A program made the translations under genes and the position numbers. Shown here piece by piece: positions 55,989 to 64,000 of a stretch of 64,000 nt of DNA. Under the pieces are notes generated by a model. That model ran no database searches. It worked only from the letters and a program-made list of their open reading frames with translations, and had not been told where the DNA came from. Numbering within the stretch: the stretch's first letter is position 1; each line of letters opens with the position of its first letter. This DNA comes from Mammaliicoccus lentus (GTDB lineage Bacteria > Bacillota > Bacilli > Staphylococcales > Staphylococcaceae), in the NCBI RefSeq assembly GCF_002902755.1, contig NZ_PPRS01000037.1:1-64000 (forward strand), read 5' to 3'.

Positions 55989-57059
55989 TTATTGATCTAG
56001 CAATGATTCTTGCTCAGGATTTTCTTCTTTTTTATCTTTCTTATCTTTCTTAGCTTCTTCTTTAGGTTTACCATTAAAACCTAATTCATTTCTAAGAATA
56101 GAATCAATTTCTTCAATGATAGCTGGGTTTTCTTTCAAGTATGTTTTAACATTTTCTTTACCTTGTCCCATTCTTTCGCCATTATAAGAATACCAAGCAC
56201 CTGATTTATCGACGATTTCATATTCAACAGCTAAATCGATTAATTCGCCTTCACGTGAAATACCTTCACCGTACATAATATCAACTTCTGCTACTCTAAA
56301 TGGTGGTGCCACTTTGTTCTTAACAACTTTAATCTTAGTACGGTTACCTACAACTTCTTGACCTTGTTTCAATTGTTCGGCTCTACGCACTTCTAAACGA
56401 ACAGAACTATAGAATTTAAGTGCACGACCACCAGGTGTAACTTCAGGGTTACCGAACATAACGCCTACTTTTTCACGGATTTGGTTGATAAATATTGCAG
56501 TTGTATTTGATTTAGATATTGCAGCTGATAATTTACGTAAAGCTTGGCTCATTAGACGAGCTTGTAAACCAACGTGTGTATCGCCCATTTCGCCTTCAAT
56601 TTCAGCCTTAGGTGTAAGAGCAGCTACAGAGTCAACGATAATAATATCAACAGCACCACTTCTTACGAATGCTTCAGCAATCTCTAGTCCTTGTTCCCCG
56701 TGGTCAGGTTGTGATAAATAAAGGTTATCTATATCTACGCCTAAATTCTTAGCATAAACTGGGTCTAAAGCATGCTCAGCATCGATAAACGCAGCTACGC
56801 CTCCTTGACGTTGAGCTTCTGCAATAGCATGAAGCGCAACAGTTGTCTTACCAGAACTTTCTGGTCCATATATTTCAATAATACGTCCTTTAGGATATCC
56901 ACCTACTCCTAAAGCTTTATCTAATGTAATAGATCCACTGGACACAGCTGAAACTTCTCTACTTGTGTTATCCCCAAGTTTCATAACTGCCCCTTTACCA
57001 AAGGATTTTTCCATATTCTTAATTACTGTATCGAGTGCTTTCTGACGTTGTTCGTTCAC
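55989..57059 (-). CDS. recA: Recombinase RecA
   Basis: A 356-residue protein. Walker [10 protein letters not shown], Walker [10 protein letters not shown], loop 2 [16 protein letters not shown] and the KFYSS...EVRR core are standard. The acidic/Lys-rich tail ends [13 protein letters not shown]. It drives homologous pairing and LexA autocleavage, and thereby would trigger the SOS boxes found in the prophage. The promoter region carries a consensus LexA box at 57152. Start MNEQRQKAL after ggaggtt. Confidence 0.98.
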   Translation of the reverse strand: MNEQRQKALDTVIKNMEKSFGKGAVMKLGDNTSREVSAVSSGSITLDKALGVGGYPKGRIIEIYGPESSGKTTVALHAIAEAQRQGGVAAFIDAEHALDPVYAKNLGVDIDNLYLSQPDHGEQGLEIAEAFVRSGAVDIIIVDSVAALTPKAEIEGEMGDTHVGLQARLMSQALRKLSAAISKSNTTAIFINQIREKVGVMFGNPEVTPGGRALKFYSSVRLEVRRAEQLKQGQEVVGNRTKIKVVKNKVAPPFRVAEVDIMYGEGISREGELIDLAVEYEIVDKSGAWYSYNGERMGQGKENVKTYLKENPAIIEEIDSILRNELGFNGKPKEEAKKDKKDKKEENPEQESLLDQ

Positions 57060-57151
57060 GCGATAACCTCCTATATATATAAAATGAGTTTACTTGTTTA
57101 ATTAGCTATCATTTACTATAAATCTTTTTCTCTTAAAATGCAAGTATAAAG

Positions 57152-57165
57152 CGAATATTTGTTCG
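57152..57165 (-). promoter_or_regulatory. LexA (SOS) box of recA
   Basis: On the minus strand cgaacaaatattcg, which is the typical staphylococcal SOS box. A half site gcgaacat is seen at about 57193. Confidence 0.9.
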
Positions 57166-57220
57166 TGTTTTTATGTGTGTTTTCTTAATAAATGCGAACA
57201 TAAGTGCCACTTTTATGAAT

Positions 57221-58378
57221 TTATGCTTGTTCTCTTAAAAAATTCAAAAATTCAATAAGCGCTATATTACTGATTCTATCACGTTTCCCAGCATAAGATT
57301 GACTCAGTCTAGAATTAAATTTTTTGTGTTTTTGCACATCTGAAATATAAACCATCGATTCTTCATCTTGTTCCAATAATATTAAGACAGTATCTACATT
57401 AAATCTTTCTTTTAATTTAAAAGCAATGTTCTCAACATTATCTTGCTTAGAAATATTTAATAGTTGATCAATACTTTCTTCTTGTATGACATAACCTTTT
57501 AAGTATTTTTCACTTTTATCATTTAATTTCAACCTTGATAACAGTATACCATCTGTAATACCATCGTATACTAAAAAGGGCTTATCTGTATGTGAAAAAA
57601 CAGCTTCTTCCATCGTAGTATCATCACTACCGTAATAATATGAACCTATTCGATTTAAAATTTCTTCTTTTACTGGATTTATTAATTCCAAAGCTTCCTG
57701 TTTAGTATTTGAATTTGTTGTGATTCTTAGGGAAACTTCATGTGAACCAGCTAGTGGTGCAATTGTCGGATTAGTTTGGTTGTCAATTAAGTCCATACAC
57801 TCTGTTTCAAGTCTTGATTCCCCGATACCAGCAAATTTTAATGATTCAGAATGAATAACACGTTCCTCATTTAAAAAATAAGGTACAAGATATTGTGTTA
57901 CCATTGGCTTTAATTCTCTAGGTGGTCCAGGTAATAACACGATTTTTTTATCTTCATGTTCAACATACATACCTGGAGCCATACCAACATCATTTTTTAA
58001 CACTTTGCTTCCTTCAATTACTAGCGCTTGCTGTTTATTATTTGGTGTCATCGGTCTATTTTCATTCTTAAAATATTGCTCAATAAATTCCATCGCTTCT
58101 TTGTTTGTTTCTAAACCTCTTCCTAACACATTAGCTACTGTTTGTTTCGTTAAGTCATCTTTAGTAGGACCTAAACCACCTGTTAAAATGACCACGTCAT
58201 GTGCCGCCAATTCTTCTTGTATTGCACGCTCAAGCCTAGAAGGGTTATCTCCTACTGCTACGTGTCTCATTATACTAGCACCAAGTTCATTAAACGTTTT
58301 TGATATAAACTGAGCATTAGTATTTGCAATCTGACCTAATAAAATTTCTGTTCCTACACTAAGTATACTTACTTTCAT
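57221..58378 (-). CDS. cinA: CinA-family protein
   Basis: A 385-residue protein. The N-terminal MoaB/MogA-like domain (about 4-170) has VGTEILLGQIANTNAQFIS, LTGGLGPTKDDLTK and MAPGMYVEHEDKKIVLLPGPPREL. The middle linking domain runs to about 260; the C-terminal part is diverged from the nicotinamide-nucleotide amidase of other CinA proteins and may have lost that activity. Linked to recA as in many Firmicutes; its competence role is not shown in staphylococci. Ribosome site aggagg. Confidence 0.93.
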   Translation of the reverse strand: MKVSILSVGTEILLGQIANTNAQFISKTFNELGASIMRHVAVGDNPSRLERAIQEELAAHDVVILTGGLGPTKDDLTKQTVANVLGRGLETNKEAMEFIEQYFKNENRPMTPNNKQQALVIEGSKVLKNDVGMAPGMYVEHEDKKIVLLPGPPRELKPMVTQYLVPYFLNEERVIHSESLKFAGIGESRLETECMDLIDNQTNPTIAPLAGSHEVSLRITTNSNTKQEALELINPVKEEILNRIGSYYYGSDDTTMEEAVFSHTDKPFLVYDGITDGILLSRLKLNDKSEKYLKGYVIQEESIDQLLNISKQDNVENIAFKLKERFNVDTVLILLEQDEESMVYISDVQKHKKFNSRLSQSYAGKRDRISNIALIEFLNFLREQA

Positions 58379-58383
58379 TTTAT

Positions 58384-58560
58384 TCCTCCTAAAGAAAGTG
58401 AAAGGGACATCAATTTCTTGTTCTCATAAGATTTCGTTGCCCCATCATAGCAAAGATAACAAGAATTAAATGAGTTTAGCATAAACAATCTTCAATTCAG
58501 TTAACTACTGCCAATATAACAAAAGAGCCTGAGACATTGAATATGTCCCGGACTCTTTAC
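58384..58560. repeat. Dispersed staphylococcal intergenic repeat, copy 3
   Basis: gtgaaagggacatcaattt opening, a cagttaactactgcc block and a terminal hairpin gagcctgagacat/atgtcccggactc with a T-run. It ends pgsA and fills the gap to cinA. Confidence 0.75.
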
Positions 58561-58569
58561 AAGATATAA

Positions 58570-59151
58570 CTATTTTGAGCCTTTAAACACATCTCTACCA
58601 TGGTAAAAGTATTCAATACCAGATAAGATTGTAAAGAATGTTCCTATGTACAATAACCATTGACCTAAATTAATTTGACATAACATAGAAAATGGTTCTT
58701 GTAATAAAATAAATACGAGTGCCACCATCGTAACGGCAGTTTTGATTTTACCTAATTGCCCAGCTGCACTTACAAATCCTTGTTCTATTTGTAAAAGTCT
58801 TAAACCAGTAACGGCAAATTCTCTTGCTATAATAATAATAGCTATAACTGAAGAAACTTTGTCTAATTCCACTAGCGCTATTAATGCACTTGCAACTAAT
58901 AATTTGTCAGCTAATGGATCTAAAAATTTCCCCATATTAGTAACGAGTTGCCACTTTCTTGCCAAGTAACCATCAAACCAATCAGTAGCAGATGCTATTA
59001 TAAAAATAATAGCGGCGATAAATTGTTCAATTCTCATTTCTTGTCCAAATAAGAAATCCATCTTACCCATATTAAAATCTACAAGTAAGAAAAGTACAAA
59101 AACAGGTATTAATATAACACGTAATACCGTTAATTGGTTAGGAATATTCAT
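58570..59151 (-). CDS. pgsA: CDP-diacylglycerol-glycerol-3-phosphate 3-phosphatidyltransferase
   Basis: A 193-residue membrane enzyme that makes phosphatidylglycerophosphate from CDP-diacylglycerol and glycerol-3-phosphate. The CDP-alcohol transferase motif D-x2-DG-x2-AR-x8-G-x3-D-x3-D is complete ([20 protein letters not shown], then LDPLADK). About six hydrophobic helices. Essential step for phosphatidylglycerol and cardiolipin. Ribosome site aaggag before 59151. Confidence 0.96.
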   Translation of the reverse strand: MNIPNQLTVLRVILIPVFVLFLLVDFNMGKMDFLFGQEMRIEQFIAAIIFIIASATDWFDGYLARKWQLVTNMGKFLDPLADKLLVASALIALVELDKVSSVIAIIIIAREFAVTGLRLLQIEQGFVSAAGQLGKIKTAVTMVALVFILLQEPFSMLCQINLGQWLLYIGTFFTILSGIEYFYHGRDVFKGSK

Positions 59152-59215
59152 ATGCTTTCTCCTTCTTTACTATCAATCCCATAATAATACTATTATAAAT
59201 CAATCATACTGAGAA

Positions 59216-59611
59216 TTAAACGATTATTATCAACAATATCCATAAGATAAGTAATAGGCCAAAAAATGTAACCATTTGAATGATTAATTTAGAAACCATA
59301 TTATTTTCTGATATTTCTGATTGGCTTCTTTTTTCTTGTGTAAGCTGGCGAAATGCTTCTTTTGCAGATGGTGCTGATTTAGGTAATTCACTTTGATGTT
59401 TATCTATTAATTCTTTAGGACTCATATTAATAGATGAAGCATATTTTGTAATAAAGCCTCTCGTATAATCTGGATTTGGTAAATTTTCAAAATCATTTTT
59501 TTCTATCATGACTAGAAATTGACGTTGAATTTTGGTCTTTTCTTCTAATTCAACTAACGTCATACCAAGTTGCTCTCTTTTATTTCGTAAAATCTCGCCA
59601 ATATTTTTCAA
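59216..59611 (-). CDS. Short RodZ-like protein (YmfM type)
   Basis: A 131-residue protein. The Xre-like HTH_25 domain (about 1-75: GEILRNKREQLGMTLVELEEKTKI, YTRGFITKYASSI) typical of RodZ is followed by a basic linker and one C-terminal helix (about 108-131, LIIQMVTFFGLLLILW). The extracellular RodZ domain is missing, as in other staphylococci, which are cocci without MreB. Membrane-associated; role unknown, perhaps division or envelope. Close to ymfK upstream. Confidence 0.88.
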   Translation of the reverse strand: MKNIGEILRNKREQLGMTLVELEEKTKIQRQFLVMIEKNDFENLPNPDYTRGFITKYASSINMSPKELIDKHQSELPKSAPSAKEAFRQLTQEKRSQSEISENNMVSKLIIQMVTFFGLLLILWILLIIIV

Positions 59612-59632
59612 ACTTTTTCCACCTCTACAAGA

Positions 59633-60448
59633 TTATTCAAAGAATCCAAATCCATCACCAAATCCCATACTATCATTTGAAAATAAATCATTTTTATTTA
59701 ATTGTTCATATGTAATTTCTTGATCTTCAGTTTCTCTCAACTCAATAATATAGTCAAAGTCTTCTAAACTATATTCAGAACGCTGTACAAATAGATCAGG
59801 GTGTTCTACGACTTTAATTGTCGGTAGACTCATCACTTCTCTCACGAGTTGTTTATGTTTTTCGTCGGTTTGTTTCGAAGTGACAGCACCATCAATAATA
59901 TAAACGTTTTTATCGCTATATTCACCTTTAAGCAATGAACTTCTTACAGTTTGTTTGATTAAAGTAGAACTGATAAACAACCATTTTTTATGTGCACACA
60001 CACTTGCTGCAACAACTGATTCTGTTTTACCAACACGTGGCATACCTCTTACACCAATTAATTTATGTCTATCTTCTTTAAATAACTCAGCCATAAAATC
60101 AACTAACAAACCTAAATCTTTTCTTTCAAAACGAAATGTTTTTTTATCATCTATATCACGTTTAATATATCGCCCATGCCTTACTGCTAATCTATCTCTT
60201 AAACCAGGAGTTCGTAATTTTTTTATTGTGATGTCATCAATTTCTTTTACGATGTTCTCAAAGCGTTTTACTTTATCCATATCATCTGTCTTTATAAGTA
60301 ATCCACGCCTACCTTGATCTACACCATTAATAGTAATAATGTTAATGCCTAATATACCTAGTAAACTAGAAATATCACCTAACAACCCTGCTCTGTTTAC
60401 TTGAATATCATATTCTAAATACCATTCTTTTTTAATGACTTCTCCCAT
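59633..60448 (-). CDS. YmfK-type protein (DUF3388, ACT plus P-loop-like)
   Basis: About 271 residues from MGEVIKKEW. N-terminal ACT-like region (about 8-85: YDIQVNRAGLLGDISSLLGILG), then a region with GVRGMPRVGKTESVV, a P-loop-like motif, and a C-terminal acidic/Phe/Gly tail (MGFGDGFGFFE). The function is unknown. It is in the conserved ymfK-ymfI-ymfH-ymfF order. ATG 60448 follows gggtgg; its end overlaps neither neighbour. Confidence 0.83.
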   Translation of the reverse strand: MGEVIKKEWYLEYDIQVNRAGLLGDISSLLGILGINIITINGVDQGRRGLLIKTDDMDKVKRFENIVKEIDDITIKKLRTPGLRDRLAVRHGRYIKRDIDDKKTFRFERKDLGLLVDFMAELFKEDRHKLIGVRGMPRVGKTESVVAASVCAHKKWLFISSTLIKQTVRSSLLKGEYSDKNVYIIDGAVTSKQTDEKHKQLVREVMSLPTIKVVEHPDLFVQRSEYSLEDFDYIIELRETEDQEITYEQLNKNDLFSNDSMGFGDGFGFFE

Positions 60449-60464
60449 AATATCCACCCCAATA

Positions 60465-61169
60465 TCAAGTATACCATCCACCGTTAATACGAAGTACTTG
60501 TCCTGTCACACTTTGAGATAACGGGTCCAATAAATAAGCTACACATGAACTAATCTCTTTAGTAGTGATAAATCGATTTTGTGGTATATCTTCTTTTAAT
60601 TGTATTTGTGTCATTTCATCTAGTTCATTTGTCATTTTACCATGAACGACACCTGGAGTTATAGCGTTAACTGTAATGGATGTTAAAGCTAATTCTTTTG
60701 CAAGAGATTTTACAAATCCAAGTTGCGCAGCTTTCATGGTAGAATAAATCGTTTCATAGCTAGCACCTGTTTCTCCCCAGATTGATGAGATGACTATGAT
60801 GCGTCCATTATCACTTTGCCTTAAACGATCCACTAATGCTTGTACAACTTTTATTAAATTATAAACATTTATCAAATATTGTCCATCAATATCCTCGTCA
60901 GACATATCTTGAATGGCGCCAAATAATGATTGACCAGCAACATAAATTAAATGGTCAATATGATTAATTTCATCCAGTTCACGAAATGTTATTTTTTCTG
61001 TAAGATCTAATTTCAAAAATGAAACTGGTTGATGTTTATAGCGCGATTTTAATGTTTCTATATCTGCATTATTATAATGTAATATAACTTCATCGCCTCG
61101 TGCTAGGCATTCATCAACTATTGAAAGACCTATATCACCGCTTCCTCCAATAATTAATGATTTAGCCAT
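60465..61169 (-). CDS. ymfI: SDR oxidoreductase YmfI (EF-P 5-aminopentanone reductase type)
   Basis: A 234-residue short-chain dehydrogenase. Cofactor motif IGGSGDIGLSIVDE, catalytic Ser in SSIWGETG and Tyr/Lys in YSTMKAAQ, then NAITPGVV. In Bacillus, YmfI reduces a 5-aminopentanone group on elongation factor P Lys32. EF-P itself is not in the window, so I infer the role from synteny and family. The start overlaps the ymfH end by 8 bases. Confidence 0.85.
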   Translation of the reverse strand: MAKSLIIGGSGDIGLSIVDECLARGDEVILHYNNADIETLKSRYKHQPVSFLKLDLTEKITFRELDEINHIDHLIYVAGQSLFGAIQDMSDEDIDGQYLINVYNLIKVVQALVDRLRQSDNGRIIVISSIWGETGASYETIYSTMKAAQLGFVKSLAKELALTSITVNAITPGVVHGKMTNELDEMTQIQLKEDIPQNRFITTKEISSCVAYLLDPLSQSVTGQVLRINGGWYT

Positions 61170-62451
61170 TATCTTTCACCAAACGACTTTCTACGACATT
61201 ATCAAAATTAATAAGCGATTTTAATGTATGGTGTACGCTATCAACTGTGATTGACTCTAAAATATCTATTAATCTAAAAAGTTCTACCCCTTCAAAATAA
61301 AATTTTGTATACTGATTAGCAATATATTCAGGTGAATTTAAACTCGATACAATTTCACCTAATGTTTGTTTTCTTAATCTATTTAATTCTGATACATCGA
61401 AACCATTTTCTATATAACTTTGTAATTCTTCAAATATTGCTGACTTAAATTGATCATGTTTGTCTGTAGAAACAGCTAATATCAAGTAACTATAAGTAGC
61501 TTCATTAGCAAATTGGTAACCGAAAGTATCATCAATCACATCTTGCTCAAGTAGTTTTTGATAAAAGTCTGTTTGTTCACCGAACATTAAATCTAAAGCG
61601 AGCATCATTTCAATATCATTTTTAACTCTTATTTCATCAGAAATACTGTTAGGTTTGAATTTAAATGCAACCATTGATTTTTCATGAACAATCTCCATTT
61701 TTGTTTCTACATACTCTTGGTGTACTGATTCTGGTTCGTTAAATGGTTGACGTTGTATAGGAGGCATTTCACTTAATTCTCTTGTTGCTTCATGTTCCCT
61801 TACTAATTCAATTGTTTCTTCAGGGTCTACATCACCCACAACAATTAATACCATATTAGCAGGATGGTAAAATGTTTCATAAGATAAATATAAATCATCT
61901 GCTGTTATTTTATATATACTTTCAACTGATCCAGCAATATCAATTTGAACCGGATGTTTATGGTACAAAGCGCCTAATGTTTGAAACATCAACTTATAAT
62001 TTGGTTGTTCTTGGTACATTTTGATTTCTTCAGCAATAATACCTTTTTCTTTTTCTACAGTTTGTTCTGTAAAATATGGGCTTTCAATCATTTTTAGTAA
62101 TCTAATAATATTGTCGTGAACATGGTCAGTAGCGCTAAATAAATAGCTTGTTCGATCAAATGTTGTAAATGCATTTACTTGTGCGTCGTTTTCAGCAAAA
62201 CTTGTAAATACATCTCCTTCTTCCTTTTCAAATAATTTATGTTCTAGAAAATGGGCAACACCATCAGGAACCGTTGCATATTCTGTTTCTCCATGTGGTT
62301 TAAAAGTATGGTCTAACGAACCAAATTTAGTTGTATATGTAACAAAAGTTTTATAAAAACCTTTTTTAGGAATAACGACTACTTTTAATCCATTTTCTAA
62401 AGTTTCTTCAAATACTGTCTCATCTATTTGTTCATAGTATTTATTCGTCAT
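61162..62451 (-). CDS. M16-family peptidase YmfH
   Basis: A 429-residue protein. HFLEHKLFE (HxxEH zinc motif) in residues about 70-80 and the third ligand Glu further on (EEIKMYQEQPNYKLM) make it the catalytic half of an insulinase-type pair. ATG 62451 sits 6 bases after aaggtg, within the 3' end of ymfF. In Bacillus the pair (also AlbE/F-like) processes peptides; here the substrate is unknown. No signal peptide is seen, so it is probably cytosolic. Confidence 0.88.
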   Translation of the reverse strand: MTNKYYEQIDETVFEETLENGLKVVVIPKKGFYKTFVTYTTKFGSLDHTFKPHGETEYATVPDGVAHFLEHKLFEKEEGDVFTSFAENDAQVNAFTTFDRTSYLFSATDHVHDNIIRLLKMIESPYFTEQTVEKEKGIIAEEIKMYQEQPNYKLMFQTLGALYHKHPVQIDIAGSVESIYKITADDLYLSYETFYHPANMVLIVVGDVDPEETIELVREHEATRELSEMPPIQRQPFNEPESVHQEYVETKMEIVHEKSMVAFKFKPNSISDEIRVKNDIEMMLALDLMFGEQTDFYQKLLEQDVIDDTFGYQFANEATYSYLILAVSTDKHDQFKSAIFEELQSYIENGFDVSELNRLRKQTLGEIVSSLNSPEYIANQYTKFYFEGVELFRLIDILESITVDSVHHTLKSLINFDNVVESRLVKDNG

Positions 62452-63718
62452 CTTTTTCACCTTCAGTCAGTATATATATCGTATCTAATTGTCCTTGTTG
62501 TGAAATGTTCATAATAACTTTTTTAGTTATAGAATTTATTTCTTTAATCCATTCTTCATAATCATATACGGATTGATATCTTGCATGCATATGCAATAAA
62601 TCAACCATTTGTCTTTGTTTATCGAACATTTCTTGTGCATTTGATATAAGAACTTTCTTGGCTAGTTCTAACTTGTTGTCTTCAAAGTGGCCTTCTTGTA
62701 AATCTTTATAAATATTTAATATCGTTTCTTTAGCCACTTGTACTTTATCTTTAGATATGCCACCAACTATATATAAGAAACCATTTCTCGCATCAATTTG
62801 TGAATGTATAGAATATGCTAAACTTTGTTTTTCTCTTACTTCACTAAACAATATAGAAGACGCATCGCCACCCAATAACATGTTTAATACTAAGAAAGAA
62901 TAGTATTCTTTAGAATGGAATGTAATAGGGAAACGGTACCCCATGTTTAACTTCGCTTGATCAATTTCAGTATAATCAGTAATTTCTCTAACTTGATCAA
63001 TATGTTTTATTGCAGATGTTTCAATTTCCATTTTATTATTATGTTCAAAAGTAAAATATTTTTTGCATAAAGATTTAACTTCTTCTAAGTCAACGTTCCC
63101 AATAATATAAGTTGAAATTGCGTTTTCTTCAAGCAAGTCTTGATATGTTTGTACTAAATTTTGTGCATTAATACTGTCTATATCTTCTAAATGGCCCGTT
63201 GCTAAAAATCTATATGGTTCATTTTCAAACATATGATTTAAAAATTGCAGGAATGCACGTTGAGATTTATTTTCTTCAATCGCAGTTAATTTTTTCTTTA
63301 GTAAAAATTTTTCTTGTTCTGTATATTTTTCATTAAATTGATTGCTTTCTATGTATGGATTAAATATAACTTCATGTAATAATTGTATAGCTTTTTCTAA
63401 TAATGAAGACTCACTATTCAAATACTTTTCATTTACGATTTCTATACCTATCGTCATGATATGATTGTGCGCTTGTTTATTCACATAACTAAATAAATGT
63501 GCACCGTATAAATCTGCTAACAAGTTATTCATTTCTTTATCAGTTTGATATTTCTTCGTTACTCTAGTTAATAATTTACTTAATATAGACCTCGAAGTGA
63601 TTGTTTCGCTATCTAGTGGCGCAACAAATTTAAAGACAATTGTTGTTGTTTTAAATTTCTTTGTTGGTATCACATAAACGTCGTTAGATGCTAATTGTAT
63701 ATGTTCAGTTGTTATCAT
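62441..63718 (-). CDS. M16-family peptidase partner YmfF
   Basis: About 425 residues, with the M16 fold (SRSILSKLLTRVTKKYQTDKE, NNLLADLYGAHLFS) but no HxxEH motif at the usual place, so it is the non-catalytic partner of YmfH. R/Y-type C-terminal loop: GYRFPITFHSKEYY, FSEVREKQSLAYSI (R..SLAY substrate-binding segment). ATG 63718 after gagagg. Cotranscribed with ymfH. Confidence 0.87.
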   Translation of the reverse strand: MITTEHIQLASNDVYVIPTKKFKTTTIVFKFVAPLDSETITSRSILSKLLTRVTKKYQTDKEMNNLLADLYGAHLFSYVNKQAHNHIMTIGIEIVNEKYLNSESSLLEKAIQLLHEVIFNPYIESNQFNEKYTEQEKFLLKKKLTAIEENKSQRAFLQFLNHMFENEPYRFLATGHLEDIDSINAQNLVQTYQDLLEENAISTYIIGNVDLEEVKSLCKKYFTFEHNNKMEIETSAIKHIDQVREITDYTEIDQAKLNMGYRFPITFHSKEYYSFLVLNMLLGGDASSILFSEVREKQSLAYSIHSQIDARNGFLYIVGGISKDKVQVAKETILNIYKDLQEGHFEDNKLELAKKVLISNAQEMFDKQRQMVDLLHMHARYQSVYDYEEWIKEINSITKKVIMNISQQGQLDTIYILTEGEKDDE

Positions 63719-63799
63719 TTTTGATACCTCTCTTTTTTTATGTATAGATATACAGAAACAAAGCAACAATTGTTACTTTGTTTCTGTGTAATATAATGA

Positions 63800-64000
63800 T
63801 TATATCCTATTTCGTTTGATTCGAAACTTAACAAGACTACTTTTAAAGTAATTTAATGAATAAAGAACAGGTCTTTCTTGTTCATCGTAATGAATTTGAG
63901 TAAGTAACATCATAGCATCATCAGGATGAGAATTTAATATTTCGCTAATGTAAGGCTCATAGCTAATAGATTCTATCGATGTATCAGCACGAGTGATTTT
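63800..64000 (-). CDS. GntR-family regulator, C-terminal part (runs off the window)
   Basis: The last 66 residues of a UTRA-domain protein (RADTSIESISYEPYISEILN ... LYSLNYFKSSLVKFRIKRNRI). The ending fits the YmfC type of GntR regulators that stands beside ymfF in Bacillaceae/Staphylococcaceae. Only the 3' end lies in the window; the DNA-binding part and start are missing. Ligand unknown. Confidence 0.72.
   Translation of the reverse strand, partial: KITRADTSIESISYEPYISEILNSHPDDAMMLLTQIHYDEQERPVLYSLNYFKSSLVKFRIKRNRI

Overview
The window comes from a low-GC Gram-positive chromosome, almost certainly a coagulase-negative Staphylococcus. The evidence is conserved gene order (glnRA, hflX, bsaA, hfq-miaA, glpFKD, mutSL, miaB, a 2-oxoacid oxidoreductase, ymdB, rny, recA, cinA, pgsA, ymfKIHF), protein sequences close to what I remember of the S. 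aureus proteins, and the dispersed 'gggacagaaat' intergenic repeats. I cannot name the species from sequence alone.

Layout. 0-2.3 kb: a membrane-anchored Ltp-family protein, an NTF2-like protein and a YrhK-like membrane protein, then a dispersed repeat and a tandem array of seven 41-bp hairpin units. 2.3-29.6 kb: core genes on the minus strand. These cover nitrogen assimilation (glnR-glnA with a GlnR box), the PLP 'aluminium resistance' lyase, hflX, bsaA (plus strand), hfq-miaA, the glycerol regulon (glpP, glpF, glpK, glpD with GlpP-type leader terminators; glpF carries a one-base frame break in an A6 run), mismatch repair (mutS-mutL), ricA-miaB, a heterodimeric ABC exporter, a 2-oxoacid:acceptor oxidoreductase and ymdB.

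29.7-54.2 kb: an insertion-rich interval between ymdB and rny, which I recall as neighbours in S. aureus. Its left part (30-39.2 kb) carries a TarM/TagE-like wall teichoic acid glycosyltransferase, a secreted protein, a PaiB-like flavoprotein, a P-loop kinase, small membrane peptides, a GDPD lipoprotein, and a decayed ornithine-cyclodeaminase-like gene with a PLP dehydratase behind an attenuator-like leader. Its right part (39.29-54.24 kb) is a 15-kb prophage remnant inserted at the last codons of rny. It has matching 14-bp att cores, inner 18-bp arm repeats, an integrase, an ImmA-type protease, a degenerate S24-fold gene behind a LexA box, a CI/Cro switch with repeated ACAAC-N5-GTTGT operators, baseplate, holin and endolysin genes, and several cargo cassettes. 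Replication, packaging, capsid and most tail genes are absent.

54.2-64 kb: rny, recA (with a LexA box), cinA, pgsA, a short RodZ-like protein, the ymfK-ymfI-ymfH-ymfF run, and the 3' end of a GntR-family regulator cut by the window edge.

The most unusual material is the SOS-linked S24-like/ImmA pair that probably controls the remnant, the unrecognised three-gene cargo cassette at 42.16-43.18 kb with its neighbour at 43.3-44.1 kb, the 41-bp hairpin array, and the ocd leader. Four reading frames are broken at poly-A runs, so assembly error has to be excluded before any of them is called a true mutation.
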